64,000 nt of DNA from Hydrogenophaga sp. (GCF_025699295.1 NZ_JAILWB010000008.1:124001-188000), one strand, 5' to 3'; positions 26,633 to 35,567 are shown, numbered from the stretch's first letter. The notes: a model not told the origin generated them from the sequence alone. Program-made: numbers and translations.

Positions 26633-28507
26633 TCAGAGCCCCAACTTCTTCACCGCGAACCGCGACAGAACAATTGCTTCCTTGGGCTTGGAGCCTTCGG
26701 GTATCGCCACCTTGATGATCTTGAGGCCCGGTGTCGCTGGCGGGCTGTAAATCAGTCCTGCCGCAGCCATTTCACCGACCCATGCAGGCACATCGCGCAC
26801 CAGCGTGGCCAGCGTCTCCACGGAGATCGCCGCACCGTTGTCTGTCATGCGCATTGACTTGCTGCTCTGTCCACGATCCTGCCAAGCCTTCATGACCTTG
26901 CCAAGCAGTTCGACGTGCAATCGCTTCTTTATGTCGCGCTGCACTTCTTGTGGCACGAGGTCGCTGTAACGGACTTCCGCTGCTTCGCGAATTGGCACAG
27001 GCCCTGCTGAGTCGCTCGGTTCTGGCTCGACCACATGTTCTGACGGTTCTCCCCCTTGCGGCCGGCGCGACACGGGCTCCGGCGCCGGCTCCGGCTCTGC
27101 CTCGAGTGGCGCTGCACCATGCTCGAGCTCGATACTCTGTTGCTGCTCTAGGACCGCGTCGGGCTTCGTTGAGCGGGATTCAACAGCCTTCGATTGGGCG
27201 TGAGCCTTGGGCGTGGCGGCCGCTGCTTCGGCCTGCGCCTCCGCTGGCGCTAGAGGATCTGCTGCGACGACGCCCTGAAGCGTCTTCGGGGACTGCTCAG
27301 CGTATGCGTCCGGATCGAAGTCCTCCAGAACGGCCAGGGGGTTGCGCAGCTTGAAGGCGCTCAGGATCTCCCCTGAGTCGGCCACGACCTCGTGCATCCC
27401 CAGGTCCTCACCGTCTTGAGTCACGATTTGACAGGACTTGAGCAGTTCGGCGATCGTGGCGGCATTGGCTGGCCAGCCGCTATATCCCTGCTCTTTGCCA
27501 AAGCGTGCGATGTCCTCAATTGCCTGGGGCCACACGAGGTACAGACCGCTCTGGTCAGCTTTGACCTTGTCAGCGTTGAGCTTCCATCCCGCGGTCGCCA
27601 GCAGCGCACGGATCGCACCCACCAGGTACGGCCCCATGTGCGTGCCCACGGTCTGCCTGCCGAATGCCTGAGGACGGCGCGCTTCCTCGCGGCGCGAGAT
27701 GCGCTCCCACATCGTGTGCACAACATCGCGGCAGTTGCCAGCCGTCGTTGAACTGCCAGAGCTGATCTCGTAGAGCGCCTTGACGAGTTCCGGCGAGCCG
27801 TCGTCAAGCCACTGCAGGTTCTGCGCACCAACTACCGTCGCAATGATCGAGGCGATGTGGCTGGACGGCCCAATCTCCTGTTCGATCTCGCTCGCGGCAG
27901 GCCAGGTTGCGAAGACCCGCTCAACGCTGTGGTCCACTGCCCAGCTGGTGAGGCTGCCAAAGTGACGTCGCCAAGTCTGGCCCTGCTCGCTGGTGACGAC
28001 GATGTTGTCCAATGTCTTCCCCAGGGGGTAGAACATGCCCGCGAGGAAGCACACGTAGCGCCAGCGTCCTTCAAGTGCGTGGCGTCTCTCGACGGTCTCA
28101 TTGCCCGTGAAGATTCGCCCATCACCGGCCTGGAAGCTGTAGAAGGCCATCTCAAGCGCCGCTCTGAACAGGCCCCCTTCGCCGGAGAACAGCGAGCTTG
28201 CGGTCGCAGGAAGGACGTTGACCTGCTCCGCCAGGCTCAACAGTGGCCCCTCAAAACGCAACGCGAACACGTCGGGCTCGACCGCTGCATGCAGGCGCAA
28301 CCGATTCATCAGTTCTTGGTTGGCCGCCAGGACACCGATGGCCGTTGCGATTGGGAGACCGCGGTCCACTGGGGGGTAGGCAGGAGGTCGTGCCGCCTGG
28401 GCAGGATTGCCCTGCACCGGGTTGCCTGTGGGTTGCGATTGCGGCCTGGCACTGGGGGATGGCGCCGGCGCAATAAAACCAAGTTTTGAAAGCCACTTTT
28501 GGAGCAT
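26633..28507 (-). CDS. traI: TraI_2 (MobH relaxase-like) protein lacking catalytic motifs
   Basis: A 624-residue protein. Residues about 45-330 align with the TraI_2 domain of MobH relaxases (LPATASSLFSGEGGLF and the WRRHFGSLTSWAVDHSVERVF region), and the last 110 residues match TraI_2_C. An acidic, proline-rich linker joins them. In active MobH proteins a run of three histidines follows LPASEN; here residues 105-107 are Ser-Leu-Phe. The later HD pair of the LLHDVGK motif is Tyr-Pro (160-161), and a further conserved His is Ala116. The gene is intact and translationally adjacent to traD, so the protein is probably made but unlikely to nick DNA by the known mechanism. Confidence 0.75.
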   Translation of the reverse strand: MLQKWLSKLGFIAPAPSPSARPQSQPTGNPVQGNPAQAARPPAYPPVDRGLPIATAIGVLAANQELMNRLRLHAAVEPDVFALRFEGPLLSLAEQVNVLPATASSLFSGEGGLFRAALEMAFYSFQAGDGRIFTGNETVERRHALEGRWRYVCFLAGMFYPLGKTLDNIVVTSEQGQTWRRHFGSLTSWAVDHSVERVFATWPAASEIEQEIGPSSHIASIIATVVGAQNLQWLDDGSPELVKALYEISSGSSTTAGNCRDVVHTMWERISRREEARRPQAFGRQTVGTHMGPYLVGAIRALLATAGWKLNADKVKADQSGLYLVWPQAIEDIARFGKEQGYSGWPANAATIAELLKSCQIVTQDGEDLGMHEVVADSGEILSAFKLRNPLAVLEDFDPDAYAEQSPKTLQGVVAADPLAPAEAQAEAAAATPKAHAQSKAVESRSTKPDAVLEQQQSIELEHGAAPLEAEPEPAPEPVSRRPQGGEPSEHVVEPEPSDSAGPVPIREAAEVRYSDLVPQEVQRDIKKRLHVELLGKVMKAWQDRGQSSKSMRMTDNGAAISVETLATLVRDVPAWVGEMAAAGLIYSPPATPGLKIIKVAIPEGSKPKEAIVLSRFAVKKLGL

Positions 28508-28592
28508 CCGGGTATTTTTCTTCCCGCAGCCTCCAAGGGGCGGTGACCTACACCCCCAAACCTGCCTGTAGTCGCCGGTTCATCGCTACAGA

Positions 28593-29255
28593 TCAGCCGT
28601 ACTTGATCTGCTTGTCGCGGGAGAGTCGATAGGCCGCCATGCGCGCTTCCATTTCACGCTCCACCTCAGGCACTCGCAGCTCCTGCGTGGCACATGCCGG
28701 GCAGTGTGCGGTGCCGTGCTGGCGACGCATCACAGGATGCTTCGTATTGCATGTGGAGCACTGGCGCACTTCTACGTCACCCGTCTTGACCGCCTCGATC
28801 AGCAGGTTGTAGGTCTCAAATGAGATGCGATGCTCGCCATTGGTGGCCGGCACATCCGCGCGGTACTTGGCATAGACCTCGATGCGCTTGTCCACTGCGC
28901 GCGCATAGTTGGTTTCAACCTCTGCATATTCGCCTGCGCCGCGCGAGCCGAAATGCAGGGACAGGAGGTAGGCAGCTTCGAATCGCTCGGCCGCGGTTTC
29001 GAGGAACGTCTCGGAGTTCACCGACTTGCCCAGGCCACGAGGGCGGCTGACTTTGACGCCCCGCGCCTCCATGCGGCGGTTCATCTCCTCCTTCATCCGA
29101 TGCTCATTGCAGTCCGTGCCCATGAGCTCACGGATCAGCTTGGTGCGGCTGGTGAGGTCCATCAGCACGTCAAAGCGATCGTCCCAAGCGGGATCTTCGA
29201 ACAAGGCCTTACGGCTACCTGAATTGACGAGGGCGCGACCAGTGAAGTTGTCCAT
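28593..29255 (-). CDS. FlhC-like transcriptional activator
   Basis: A 220-residue protein whose C-terminal half resembles FlhC: a helical core with the ISFETYNLLIEAVKTGDVEV stretch followed by a four-cysteine zinc site, CSTC and CPAC spaced by 15 residues. FlhC homologues called SetC and AcaC switch on transfer genes in SXT-type ICEs and IncA/C plasmids. It follows the FlhD-like gene by 38 bases and precedes the traI operon, fitting an activator of transfer. The N-terminal 60 residues are unlike flagellar FlhC. Confidence 0.65.
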   Translation of the reverse strand: MDNFTGRALVNSGSRKALFEDPAWDDRFDVLMDLTSRTKLIRELMGTDCNEHRMKEEMNRRMEARGVKVSRPRGLGKSVNSETFLETAAERFEAAYLLSLHFGSRGAGEYAEVETNYARAVDKRIEVYAKYRADVPATNGEHRISFETYNLLIEAVKTGDVEVRQCSTCNTKHPVMRRQHGTAHCPACATQELRVPEVEREMEARMAAYRLSRDKQIKYG

Positions 29256-29293
29256 GATGATGACGGGAGGAATTGCAGGAATCTAGCGGGGGG

Positions 29294-29896
29294 TCAGTGA
29301 ACGCTGTCTTTTGAACGCTTGGACACGCCCATATAGAGGGTACGCTGCGCCGCGGTCATCTCGCGCGCTGCTGCAACCGAGAAGAATTGATCCGAAGCGG
29401 CAGGGATCAATACGGCCGTTGGATTAGCCGCAACGTCCCACAGATCATGCGGCCCCATGCGCCCCAGAAAGTTGGCGTCCGACGCCGACATATCAAACTG
29501 AACACAGGCCTGCTCGGTGGAGGTACGAATGGCGTCCAGGCGCACCGACAGCGCCATGAACGCCTCCTGGCGGTTGGCAGCTTCGAACTCGCCGGGCTGC
29601 ACGCGCGCGGCCGATGCGGCGGGGCGCAAGCCGTCGTGCAGCGTCATCGTGAACAAGGGGGCCTTGGTGTCCGCGACTCTCAGCACCTCTTCCTCGCTTA
29701 GAACCGCGAGCAGGTCCAGCAGCCCCCGCTGACCTGGGAACCAGCGCGAGAGAACGCGCGGGTCGAACAGTTCGGTGCTGCGAGCGATCTTCCAGCGTCG
29801 AAACAGTGCCTTGTGGTTCTCTGCCAGGATGGAGCGCGTGTAATTCGGCAGCCTCCAGTCAATACGGACTTCCGACTCGCTATGTGCTGTAATCAA
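29294..29896 (-). CDS. Probable FlhD-like partner protein
   Basis: A 200-residue helical protein directly upstream of the FlhC-like gene. Two stretches, LLDLLAVLSEEEVLRVAD and the later ACVQFDMSASDANFLGRM segment, resemble the helical core of FlhD, which is a short dimerising protein that works only with FlhC. It is about twice the size of flagellar FlhD; SetD and AcaD of conjugative elements are also divergent. The assignment rests mostly on gene order and is moderate. It is divergently transcribed from the regulator at 30040. Confidence 0.5.
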   Translation of the reverse strand: MITAHSESEVRIDWRLPNYTRSILAENHKALFRRWKIARSTELFDPRVLSRWFPGQRGLLDLLAVLSEEEVLRVADTKAPLFTMTLHDGLRPAASAARVQPGEFEAANRQEAFMALSVRLDAIRTSTEQACVQFDMSASDANFLGRMGPHDLWDVAANPTAVLIPAASDQFFSVAAAREMTAAQRTLYMGVSKRSKDSVH

Positions 29897-29938
29897 TTGT
29901 AGGTACTCCCCGGGGCATCTTCTGGGCTTGTTAAATTA

Positions 29939-29967
29939 GGCGTCCCAACACTGTGGTTTTGGGCGCC
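29939..29967. promoter_or_regulatory. Candidate operator in the divergent control region
   Basis: In the 143-base gap between the FlhD-like gene and the helix-turn-helix regulator, an imperfect inverted repeat has arms GGCGTCCCAA and TTGGGCGCC around a 10-base centre. It lies where a repressor encoded by the flanking regulator gene could act on either promoter. A short CCCCGGGG palindrome occurs about 30 bases to its left. This is inference from symmetry and position. Confidence 0.35.
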
Positions 29968-30039
29968 GATAGAACGATGTCCTTTGTGAGGCCACCGGTC
30001 TTTCATCAAAGCACGGCTCCTCGCTAAGTCAAGCCCGCA

Positions 30040-30765
30040 ATGTCCGCTATCGTCGCACTGGCCCAGCGCTTTAGGGCTCGGCTGCAACGTTCTCTTGACG
30101 AACTCGGGTTTTCCCCCGGGTTGCGTGATAGAAGTCGCACCTTGGCCTTTCAGCTCGGTATTCACGAGAGCTCTGCCAATGAGTTGCTGGCCATGGGTCG
30201 CGACTCGCTGCCAGATCTCCCGCTATTGGTGAAGATCAGCGACCTGACAGGCAAGCCCCTCGGCTGGTTTCTTGATCAGGACGGGGATAGTTTCCCCGCT
30301 GGCACCCGGCTCGTCCACTCCATTGGCTCAGGAGAGGATCTCGCTTTCTCTCTTCCAGACGGGCTCGCCGGGATGTCGGTTGAGCCGAACGAGCAGCTGC
30401 TGTACCTGCGCGCCAGCGGCGACATGGGGTTCGGGGTCCAGGGCGGCGATTACATCCTCGCCGTGGAGGTCCCCGTCACGCCAATGAGCGTGACGAAAAA
30501 CGAGGTCTACCTCATCGGCTCAAAACTAGGTTTTGAGCTTCGAAACTGCGTGGCGCAGAGCCCCTTGCGCGCAAGTTTCAGCAGCTTCGACGGCAAGCAC
30601 ACCCTGGTGCTCAAGCCCACCATCGCCGAGGCGGACCGCCGCGATTCCAACTTCCTAGAGGATTGCCTGGGCGAAGGCATGCACCACTTCTCGCAGGTCC
30701 TGTACGTGATCAAGGCCGCCAAGAACATCCCACGTGATGGCGGGGCGTACCTGTTCATTTCCTGA
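30040..30765 (+). CDS. CI-like helix-turn-helix regulator
   Basis: A 241-residue protein. Residues about 10-80 form an Xre/CI-type DNA-binding domain (LAFQLGIHESSANELLAMG and LPLLVKISDLTGKPLGWFLD). The C-terminal half resembles the S24/LexA fold in outline (VQGGDYILAVEV), but the usual GDSM serine motif reads SGDMGFG, so self-cleavage is not expected. It faces away from the FlhDC-like pair, as SetR faces its targets in SXT. It is one of very few plus-strand backbone genes and is likely to be a repressor of transfer functions. Confidence 0.6.
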   Translation: MSAIVALAQRFRARLQRSLDELGFSPGLRDRSRTLAFQLGIHESSANELLAMGRDSLPDLPLLVKISDLTGKPLGWFLDQDGDSFPAGTRLVHSIGSGEDLAFSLPDGLAGMSVEPNEQLLYLRASGDMGFGVQGGDYILAVEVPVTPMSVTKNEVYLIGSKLGFELRNCVAQSPLRASFSSFDGKHTLVLKPTIAEADRRDSNFLEDCLGEGMHHFSQVLYVIKAAKNIPRDGGAYLFIS

Positions 30766-30776
30766 GACGGCACGGC

Positions 30777-30814
30777 AAAAAAAAGCCACCGGTCCGAAGA
30801 CTGGTGGCTTTCTC
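30777..30814. terminator. Bidirectional terminator
   Basis: An 8-bp stem (AAGCCACC/GGTGGCTT) with a run of A before it and TTTCTCGTTT after it lies between the convergent regulator (stop at 30765) and primase (stop at 30818) genes. It can stop transcripts from both sides. Confidence 0.8.
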
Positions 30815-30817
30815 GTT

Positions 30818-31882
30818 TCAGTGGCTGTGCTCGCGCTCGTACTGGGCGGCCCATTGGTTGGCCATGTCCTGGCCCTCGCTAGCGGCCTTGATGACCAAGA
30901 CCCGAACGCCCTCCTTTCGGATGCGTTGCGCCAGCTGCTCTGCGTAGAAGCTGCCCGGACGCCGATACTTCTGCACCCCATCGACTACCCCGGCTCGCTT
31001 GCGCTCATCGTGGTCGGCGAAGATCACCAGGCGGCGGATCTGTGCTTTCAGTTCAAAGGGCAGTTCGAACTGCGCCATCGCCGGACCATTCAGGCAGGGC
31101 CACACCGGAACGCGGCGGAGCATCGTCGCAGCGAGTCCGGTTTCGATGCCCTCGCACACGCCAAGCGTGTCGCCAACGGGCTCCATCATGCGAATGGCGA
31201 ACGAGTTGATGCCCAGGCCGTAGTCGGTCTTCTTGGCGATCGGCACATCTGCTTTTTGACCGTCCATGGTGAGGAAGGTCTTGTGCAGCTGCACCACATC
31301 GCCCTTGGCATCCTTAGCCAGCGCCAGCATCGCCGGGAACTTGCCCAACGACACTGGCTTGCCGCCCTCCTTCTCCGGTGGCGCCCAGTACTCCAGTGCC
31401 GGGTGAAAGCGCAGCATTTGCGGCTGCACGTCCAGGCCCGGAACCCGGTTTCGAAGGTAGCGATGCACGGGATCACCTGAAGTGATCTCGCGCGCCTCGT
31501 CCCAGAAGCGCTCAATACGCCGCAGGTTGCGCTGCTCTTGCTCTGGCGAAAGGTCATTTCCCTTGGCCACACGCGCTTCGCGCGCAATCGCCTGGATGTG
31601 CTCGCCTGCCCCAAAGTAACTTCGCACATGGTCGGCTGCCTCGCGAAACGAGTGATAGCCCATGTGCTCCATCAACATTCGGAAACCATTCGCATAGCTT
31701 CCGCCGGTGCACTGATTGCAGACCCACAGACCGCCGTTCTTCTTCGACCATCGGAAGCGATCCGTGCCTCCGCAGAAGGGGCAGGGACCGTTTCGTTGGT
31801 TGAAGAACCTGGCGTCCATACCCGCGGCCGTCAGGATGTCGGGCCAGCGACCATAGACGAGATCTTCAGCTTTGATATTCAC
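30818..31882 (-). CDS. P4-type zinc-finger/Toprim DNA primase
   Basis: A 354-residue primase. An N-terminal zinc ribbon (CPFCGGTDRF and VCNQCTGG) of the phage P4 alpha type precedes a Toprim domain, in which LVIFADHDERKRAG supplies the acidic metal ligands. Such primases make primers on transferred single strands. A GTG at 31882 with GGAG 8 bases upstream gives the usual family start (IKAEDLVYGRWPDIL); an in-frame ATG at 32083 would add 67 residues with no family match. The 251 bases between this start and the CobT-like gene hold no convincing gene. Confidence 0.75.
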   Translation of the reverse strand: MNIKAEDLVYGRWPDILTAAGMDARFFNQRNGPCPFCGGTDRFRWSKKNGGLWVCNQCTGGSYANGFRMLMEHMGYHSFREAADHVRSYFGAGEHIQAIAREARVAKGNDLSPEQEQRNLRRIERFWDEAREITSGDPVHRYLRNRVPGLDVQPQMLRFHPALEYWAPPEKEGGKPVSLGKFPAMLALAKDAKGDVVQLHKTFLTMDGQKADVPIAKKTDYGLGINSFAIRMMEPVGDTLGVCEGIETGLAATMLRRVPVWPCLNGPAMAQFELPFELKAQIRRLVIFADHDERKRAGVVDGVQKYRRPGSFYAEQLAQRIRKEGVRVLVIKAASEGQDMANQWAAQYEREHSH

Positions 31883-32133
31883 GTCCCAATCTCCAAAGAA
31901 GTTGGGGCGCGCACTGCCCGAAGGGACAGTTGCGACCCAACGGGTGGTTGTTTGCAGCCAGCTGGCTGCGATCCTCGCAAGTGCGAAAACATGGTCATTT
32001 TCCGAGGCGCTACGCCACGCGTCCAACGATTCGGTCCACCTCTGGCGCAACGCGCCTTGGCTTTCTTCAACCCTCGGCAGCAAAGGTTGGAAAAAGCCCC
32101 CCGTCTGAGCGGGGAGCGAAGGGTCATGGTGCT

Positions 32134-34317
32134 TCAGGCCGCGAGTCGCAAACTAAGTTTCGCGCGGAAGAGAGCCTCCAGTGCATCGGGCAGTTGCTCG
32201 ATGCTTTCAATTCTGGTCGAACTGGGGATGAAGGCGCGGATGTCGCAACCAACCCCCACGCCGATCACCTCGACGCCGTTGTCATCGGCCTCGGCCAGTG
32301 CCCGTCCCAGGAGATCCGGGTCATCAGGACCATCGTCGGTCACGACCACCAGGATGTGCTTCTCCTTTCGCTGACGCAGCAGGTCAGGCAGTTCTGTCAT
32401 CACGGCCGCGCCTAAAGGCGTGCCGCCCATGGCCACGAGGTGCTTGCTTCGGCGCATCGCATGTTGGGGCGACTCGCCAAAACTCTGCAGCGACTCCGTG
32501 ATCTCAGTTTCTGAGGGGAACATTGCCACCGAGGTGGAGACATTACCCACGCGTTGCATCGCGAGAGCGAACGCAAGCGTTGCTTCTGCGGCGGTTCGCA
32601 GCTTCTTTCTCATGCTGCCCGAGCGATCCAAGATGACCTTGACCGCTGCATCCACTCCGTGTGTTCGCGCTTTCACGCGAAACACCTTTGTGTCACCCAT
32701 CGCGCCCAACCGCCAGAAGCGGTTGACTGCGACTTGGCCACCAGCGCGAGCCATCTTCGTTGGCCGCCGGCGCCTGTCCTGCAACTCACGCAGCAGCACA
32801 CGCACCATTCGAGCCTGTACCCCGTCGAGTCGCACGTCGAGTTCATTGGTCACGGGGATCGGTGCGGCGAGCGCCATGGCACCGAGAACACCCTTTGCCT
32901 GGCTACCACCCTCTCCGACCTCCGCGCGCTCTAGTGCTGCCAGCGCAGCCTCCAAGAGCTCGTCCAGACTGGGGCCGTCTTCTCCACCTCGCTCGGACGC
33001 CTCTCGAAGCGCTTGTACCAAATCGTCGTTGGACGATTCGGGTTCAGCATCCGGAGTTCGCATCGGTTGCGGCTTCCCATACTTGGACTCATAGGCCTCG
33101 CGCAGCATGTCACCCAGGTCGTAGCTGGCCAACGGGACTGTCGGTTCTGCGGGCATCGCATTGAGCTTCTGCTCGCCGCCGGTCTGCCCCTGAGGCTCAC
33201 CGACTGAGGCCGATTCGCCCGCTTGCGTTGCTTTCTGCGCACCTGCTTCGCTGCCTTGATCAGGCGGCCCCGAGGCACCGGTAGCGTCAGCTTGCGCTGA
33301 GCCGTCGGACTGCTCGTTGGCTTCGCCCTGGCCAGCCTCGCCCTGCTGCTGTCCGCTCGAGTCCTGGCCGGTGTCGCCACTGCCCCGATCCCCTTGCGAG
33401 AGCTTCTGTTGTTCCTGCGGAGCAGATTCGGACTCGACACCTTCTACCTCGGTTTGAGCTTCGTCCTGCGTTGGAGTTACCTCGTTCGACGCTTGTGCTT
33501 CCTCTTCGGTCGCATGGTCCGATGGATTCGTGCCATCGCCGCTAGGTTCGCCTTCGCCGGCCTGCTCCTGCCCAGGGGCAGCATCAGCGTCGGAGATGGT
33601 GTCGGTTCCGCTATCGTGCGGCTGTTCCTGCTCGGGCACCTGTTCGAGCTCCGACTGCGCCTCCTGTTGCTGGGACTCCTGCTCAGGCGGCTGCTCGCGC
33701 AACTGTCGATTCAGGAGGATCGCCAACGCTTCAGTGTCCTGGCTGCAAGTGAGCTTCGGCAGCTCAGCGATCGCGGCGTCGATGGCCTGGCGCTGGTGTT
33801 GATTGACAACTTGCGCTGCCAGATCTTCAAACGCCTTGGCCCTCTGCTCGATCGCCGGTTGAGGGGCGACCGCGCGAAACCCGCGCAGGATGATGTCAAG
33901 CTGCAGCGCTTTGGCTCGATGCTCTTCAAGCTGGAGATCCAGCCCTTTGAGAATCGTATCCAGCGCTTCATCCAGGCCTCGTCCAAGGATGACACCGGCG
34001 CCGGCGAAACGCTTGCGCTGCTCCATCTCTATGCGAGGATCTTCCAGCAGGTTGAACACCTGCAGCTGCTCTTCAGTCAGCCTCTGTGCGCAATCCAGGT
34101 CGGTGTGAGCGGCGTGCCCCGCCTCATGAACCGCCATGCGCGTGAGCGCGGCGATCTGGCTGGCATCAGCGCTGGCCGGCATCGGCAGTACGATGCTCCC
34201 ATCTTTTGCCATCGCTGCTGTCTCGCCCCACCGCAATGTGACCTTGCGGCCCAGGATGAGTGAGACAAAGCCTGCGATGACCTTCTTGACCATCGCAATA
34301 TCAGTTTCGGTTTGCAT
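32134..34317 (-). CDS. CobT-like VWA-domain protein
   Basis: A 727-residue protein. The N-terminal region has a metalloprotease-like HEAGH (about residue 60). A very acidic, Gln/Glu/Ser-rich middle of about 200 residues follows. The C-terminal 200 residues form a von Willebrand A domain with the metal site DRSGSMRKK. This is the layout of CobT-like partners of CobS-type AAA+ ATPases. No cobaltochelatase large subunit (CobN) is near, so a role in cobalt insertion is unlikely. The related genes here are the DUF3150 gene just upstream and the CobS-like gene at 58.5 kb. Start chosen at 34317 because of GGGAGAG upstream. Confidence 0.75.
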   Translation of the reverse strand: MQTETDIAMVKKVIAGFVSLILGRKVTLRWGETAAMAKDGSIVLPMPASADASQIAALTRMAVHEAGHAAHTDLDCAQRLTEEQLQVFNLLEDPRIEMEQRKRFAGAGVILGRGLDEALDTILKGLDLQLEEHRAKALQLDIILRGFRAVAPQPAIEQRAKAFEDLAAQVVNQHQRQAIDAAIAELPKLTCSQDTEALAILLNRQLREQPPEQESQQQEAQSELEQVPEQEQPHDSGTDTISDADAAPGQEQAGEGEPSGDGTNPSDHATEEEAQASNEVTPTQDEAQTEVEGVESESAPQEQQKLSQGDRGSGDTGQDSSGQQQGEAGQGEANEQSDGSAQADATGASGPPDQGSEAGAQKATQAGESASVGEPQGQTGGEQKLNAMPAEPTVPLASYDLGDMLREAYESKYGKPQPMRTPDAEPESSNDDLVQALREASERGGEDGPSLDELLEAALAALERAEVGEGGSQAKGVLGAMALAAPIPVTNELDVRLDGVQARMVRVLLRELQDRRRRPTKMARAGGQVAVNRFWRLGAMGDTKVFRVKARTHGVDAAVKVILDRSGSMRKKLRTAAEATLAFALAMQRVGNVSTSVAMFPSETEITESLQSFGESPQHAMRRSKHLVAMGGTPLGAAVMTELPDLLRQRKEKHILVVVTDDGPDDPDLLGRALAEADDNGVEVIGVGVGCDIRAFIPSSTRIESIEQLPDALEALFRAKLSLRLAA

Positions 34318-34324
34318 GTGCTCT

Positions 34325-34360
34325 CCCAACGCCCCGGCGCAATGCCGGAGCGTCTTTGGG
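34325..34360 (-). promoter_or_regulatory. Leader hairpin of the CobT-like gene (family member E)
   Basis: On the plus strand: CCCA, two bases (AC), an 8-position stem GCCCCGGC/GCCGGAGC with one mismatch, a five-base loop, then TGGG five bases later. The CCCA and TGGG can pair as an outer helix. On the minus-strand transcript the outer helix overlaps the ribosome site of the CobT-like gene, starting 8 bases before its ATG. Five more hairpins of the same shape occur in the window. Confidence 0.6.
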
Positions 34361-34365
34361 TTTCG

Positions 34366-35472
34366 TTAAAACAAGCCGACGAACTCGGGCTCGAAGCCGT
34401 CGTTCGCGATCGGTTGCTGGACGGGCACTTGCTCGTCCAAAGCCGAATCGGCTTCTTGTGCCGTGCGCTGCTTGGCAACGCTCTCAGGCGCGGGGCCGGA
34501 TGCTTGCTGTGCAGGGCTGGTGACCTGCTCCGGTGCGCTCACGAGGAGTGCTTCGAAAGCGAGGTTCGCCGCGCCCGAGTCCATCACCAGATGGGCGGCC
34601 TGCAGTGCGGTTGCGCTGTTCGACAGCGTCTTGGCCAGCGTCCAGACGTGCATGAGGTGCACGCCTTCGATGGGGCCTTCCTGCGGAAGGATGCCCAGCA
34701 CGTGGTCAACGATTTGCGCTAGCGGCTCGACGGTGTGGTCCAGGAAGCTGAAGCTCTTGAACTTGGCACCGATTCGACGCAGCGGACCGAGGGTCTTCTG
34801 CGTGATCTTCTCGCGTTTGCGCACCGCACCGTGAGCGTCCTTACCCAGCAGGTATTTCTCCATCAGGGTTCGGGCCTCCTCGGCGGCCTCATCGAACAGT
34901 TCACCTTTGAGGCCGGTGATCTGGTGACCGTAGTGCTTGTTGACCTCGCTGAACTCGTCGGTGCTGGGGGCACTGACGCGGCACAGGTGAAAGCCAAAGG
35001 CCAGGCGCCCTGCGACGTATTCCGGCGTCGGAATGTCCGTGATCAGGTGTTGCCAGGCCTGGTTGTCGATGCGCTCGCGCCAGTCAGTGATCCGCGCGTC
35101 GAAATCGCGGTACAGCTTCTGGGCATGCTCATCGAACTTCTGCTTGATCTCCAGCAAGCCCTTGTAGACGCGATCGACCTTCCCTTCCGGGATGCCGACG
35201 GTGCCCAGCAAAGGCAGGCCGTTGAGCTTGAGCAGCTTTTCCGCCTCGCGCTTGTACTTGAGGAACGGAGCGAGGTCATCTGGGTCTGCGATCTTGATCG
35301 AGCCCAGGGTGGCCAGCGACTCGGGTGGCAGGTGTGCCAGCTCTGGGTTCTTGGCCAGCAGGTTCTCCTTGCGAAGACGCTTGCGGCCAGACCAGAGGTG
35401 GATCTCCAGAGCAACGCAAACGATGCCCGTGGCCTGGGCCTGCTTGATGTTGGGAACGACAGGTGCGTTCAT
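34366..35472 (-). CDS. DUF3150 protein
   Basis: A 368-residue soluble, helical protein of the DUF3150 family. Family members are encoded between CobS-like and CobT-like genes in SXT-type ICEs, IncA/C plasmids and some large phages; their role is unknown. Visible marks are ALEIHLWSGRKRL near the start and RLAFGFHLCRVSAPS. The C-terminal 60 residues are disordered-looking and rich in Pro, Ala and Gln. It lies 49 bases upstream of the CobT-like gene and has its own hairpin leader. Confidence 0.7.
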   Translation of the reverse strand: MNAPVVPNIKQAQATGIVCVALEIHLWSGRKRLRKENLLAKNPELAHLPPESLATLGSIKIADPDDLAPFLKYKREAEKLLKLNGLPLLGTVGIPEGKVDRVYKGLLEIKQKFDEHAQKLYRDFDARITDWRERIDNQAWQHLITDIPTPEYVAGRLAFGFHLCRVSAPSTDEFSEVNKHYGHQITGLKGELFDEAAEEARTLMEKYLLGKDAHGAVRKREKITQKTLGPLRRIGAKFKSFSFLDHTVEPLAQIVDHVLGILPQEGPIEGVHLMHVWTLAKTLSNSATALQAAHLVMDSGAANLAFEALLVSAPEQVTSPAQQASGPAPESVAKQRTAQEADSALDEQVPVQQPIANDGFEPEFVGLF

Positions 35473-35500
35473 GTGGGTAGCTCCATAGAGGAGCGGGAAC

Positions 35501-35567
35501 CCACGACCCCATGCGGGAAGTGGATTCCCGCGGGGGTTGGATGGTGAAGGCAGGCGCTAAGACCTGC
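35501..35567 (-). promoter_or_regulatory. Two-hairpin leader of the DUF3150 gene (family member A)
   Basis: First hairpin: CCCC (35507-35510), two bases, a perfect 7-bp stem GCGGGAA/TTCCCGC with a five-base loop, then GGGG. Second hairpin: GCAGG/CCTGC (35550-35567) closing an eight-base loop, preceded by TGGTGAA. The same two-part design with different stem bases occurs at 60191-60267. It lies 35-95 bases upstream of the DUF3150 start codon. No other content is seen in 35473-35710. Confidence 0.65.

Noticed and set aside
32084..32133. Extra N-terminal 67 residues of the primase from ATG 32083
   Set aside because: The extension has no family likeness, whereas GTG 31882 has a good ribosome site and gives the normal start of the family.
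32134..35472. Cobalamin biosynthesis locus supplying NrdJ with B12
   Set aside because: Only CobS- and CobT-like proteins occur; CobN and all other cob genes are missing, and such pairs are common on mobile elements without B12 genes.
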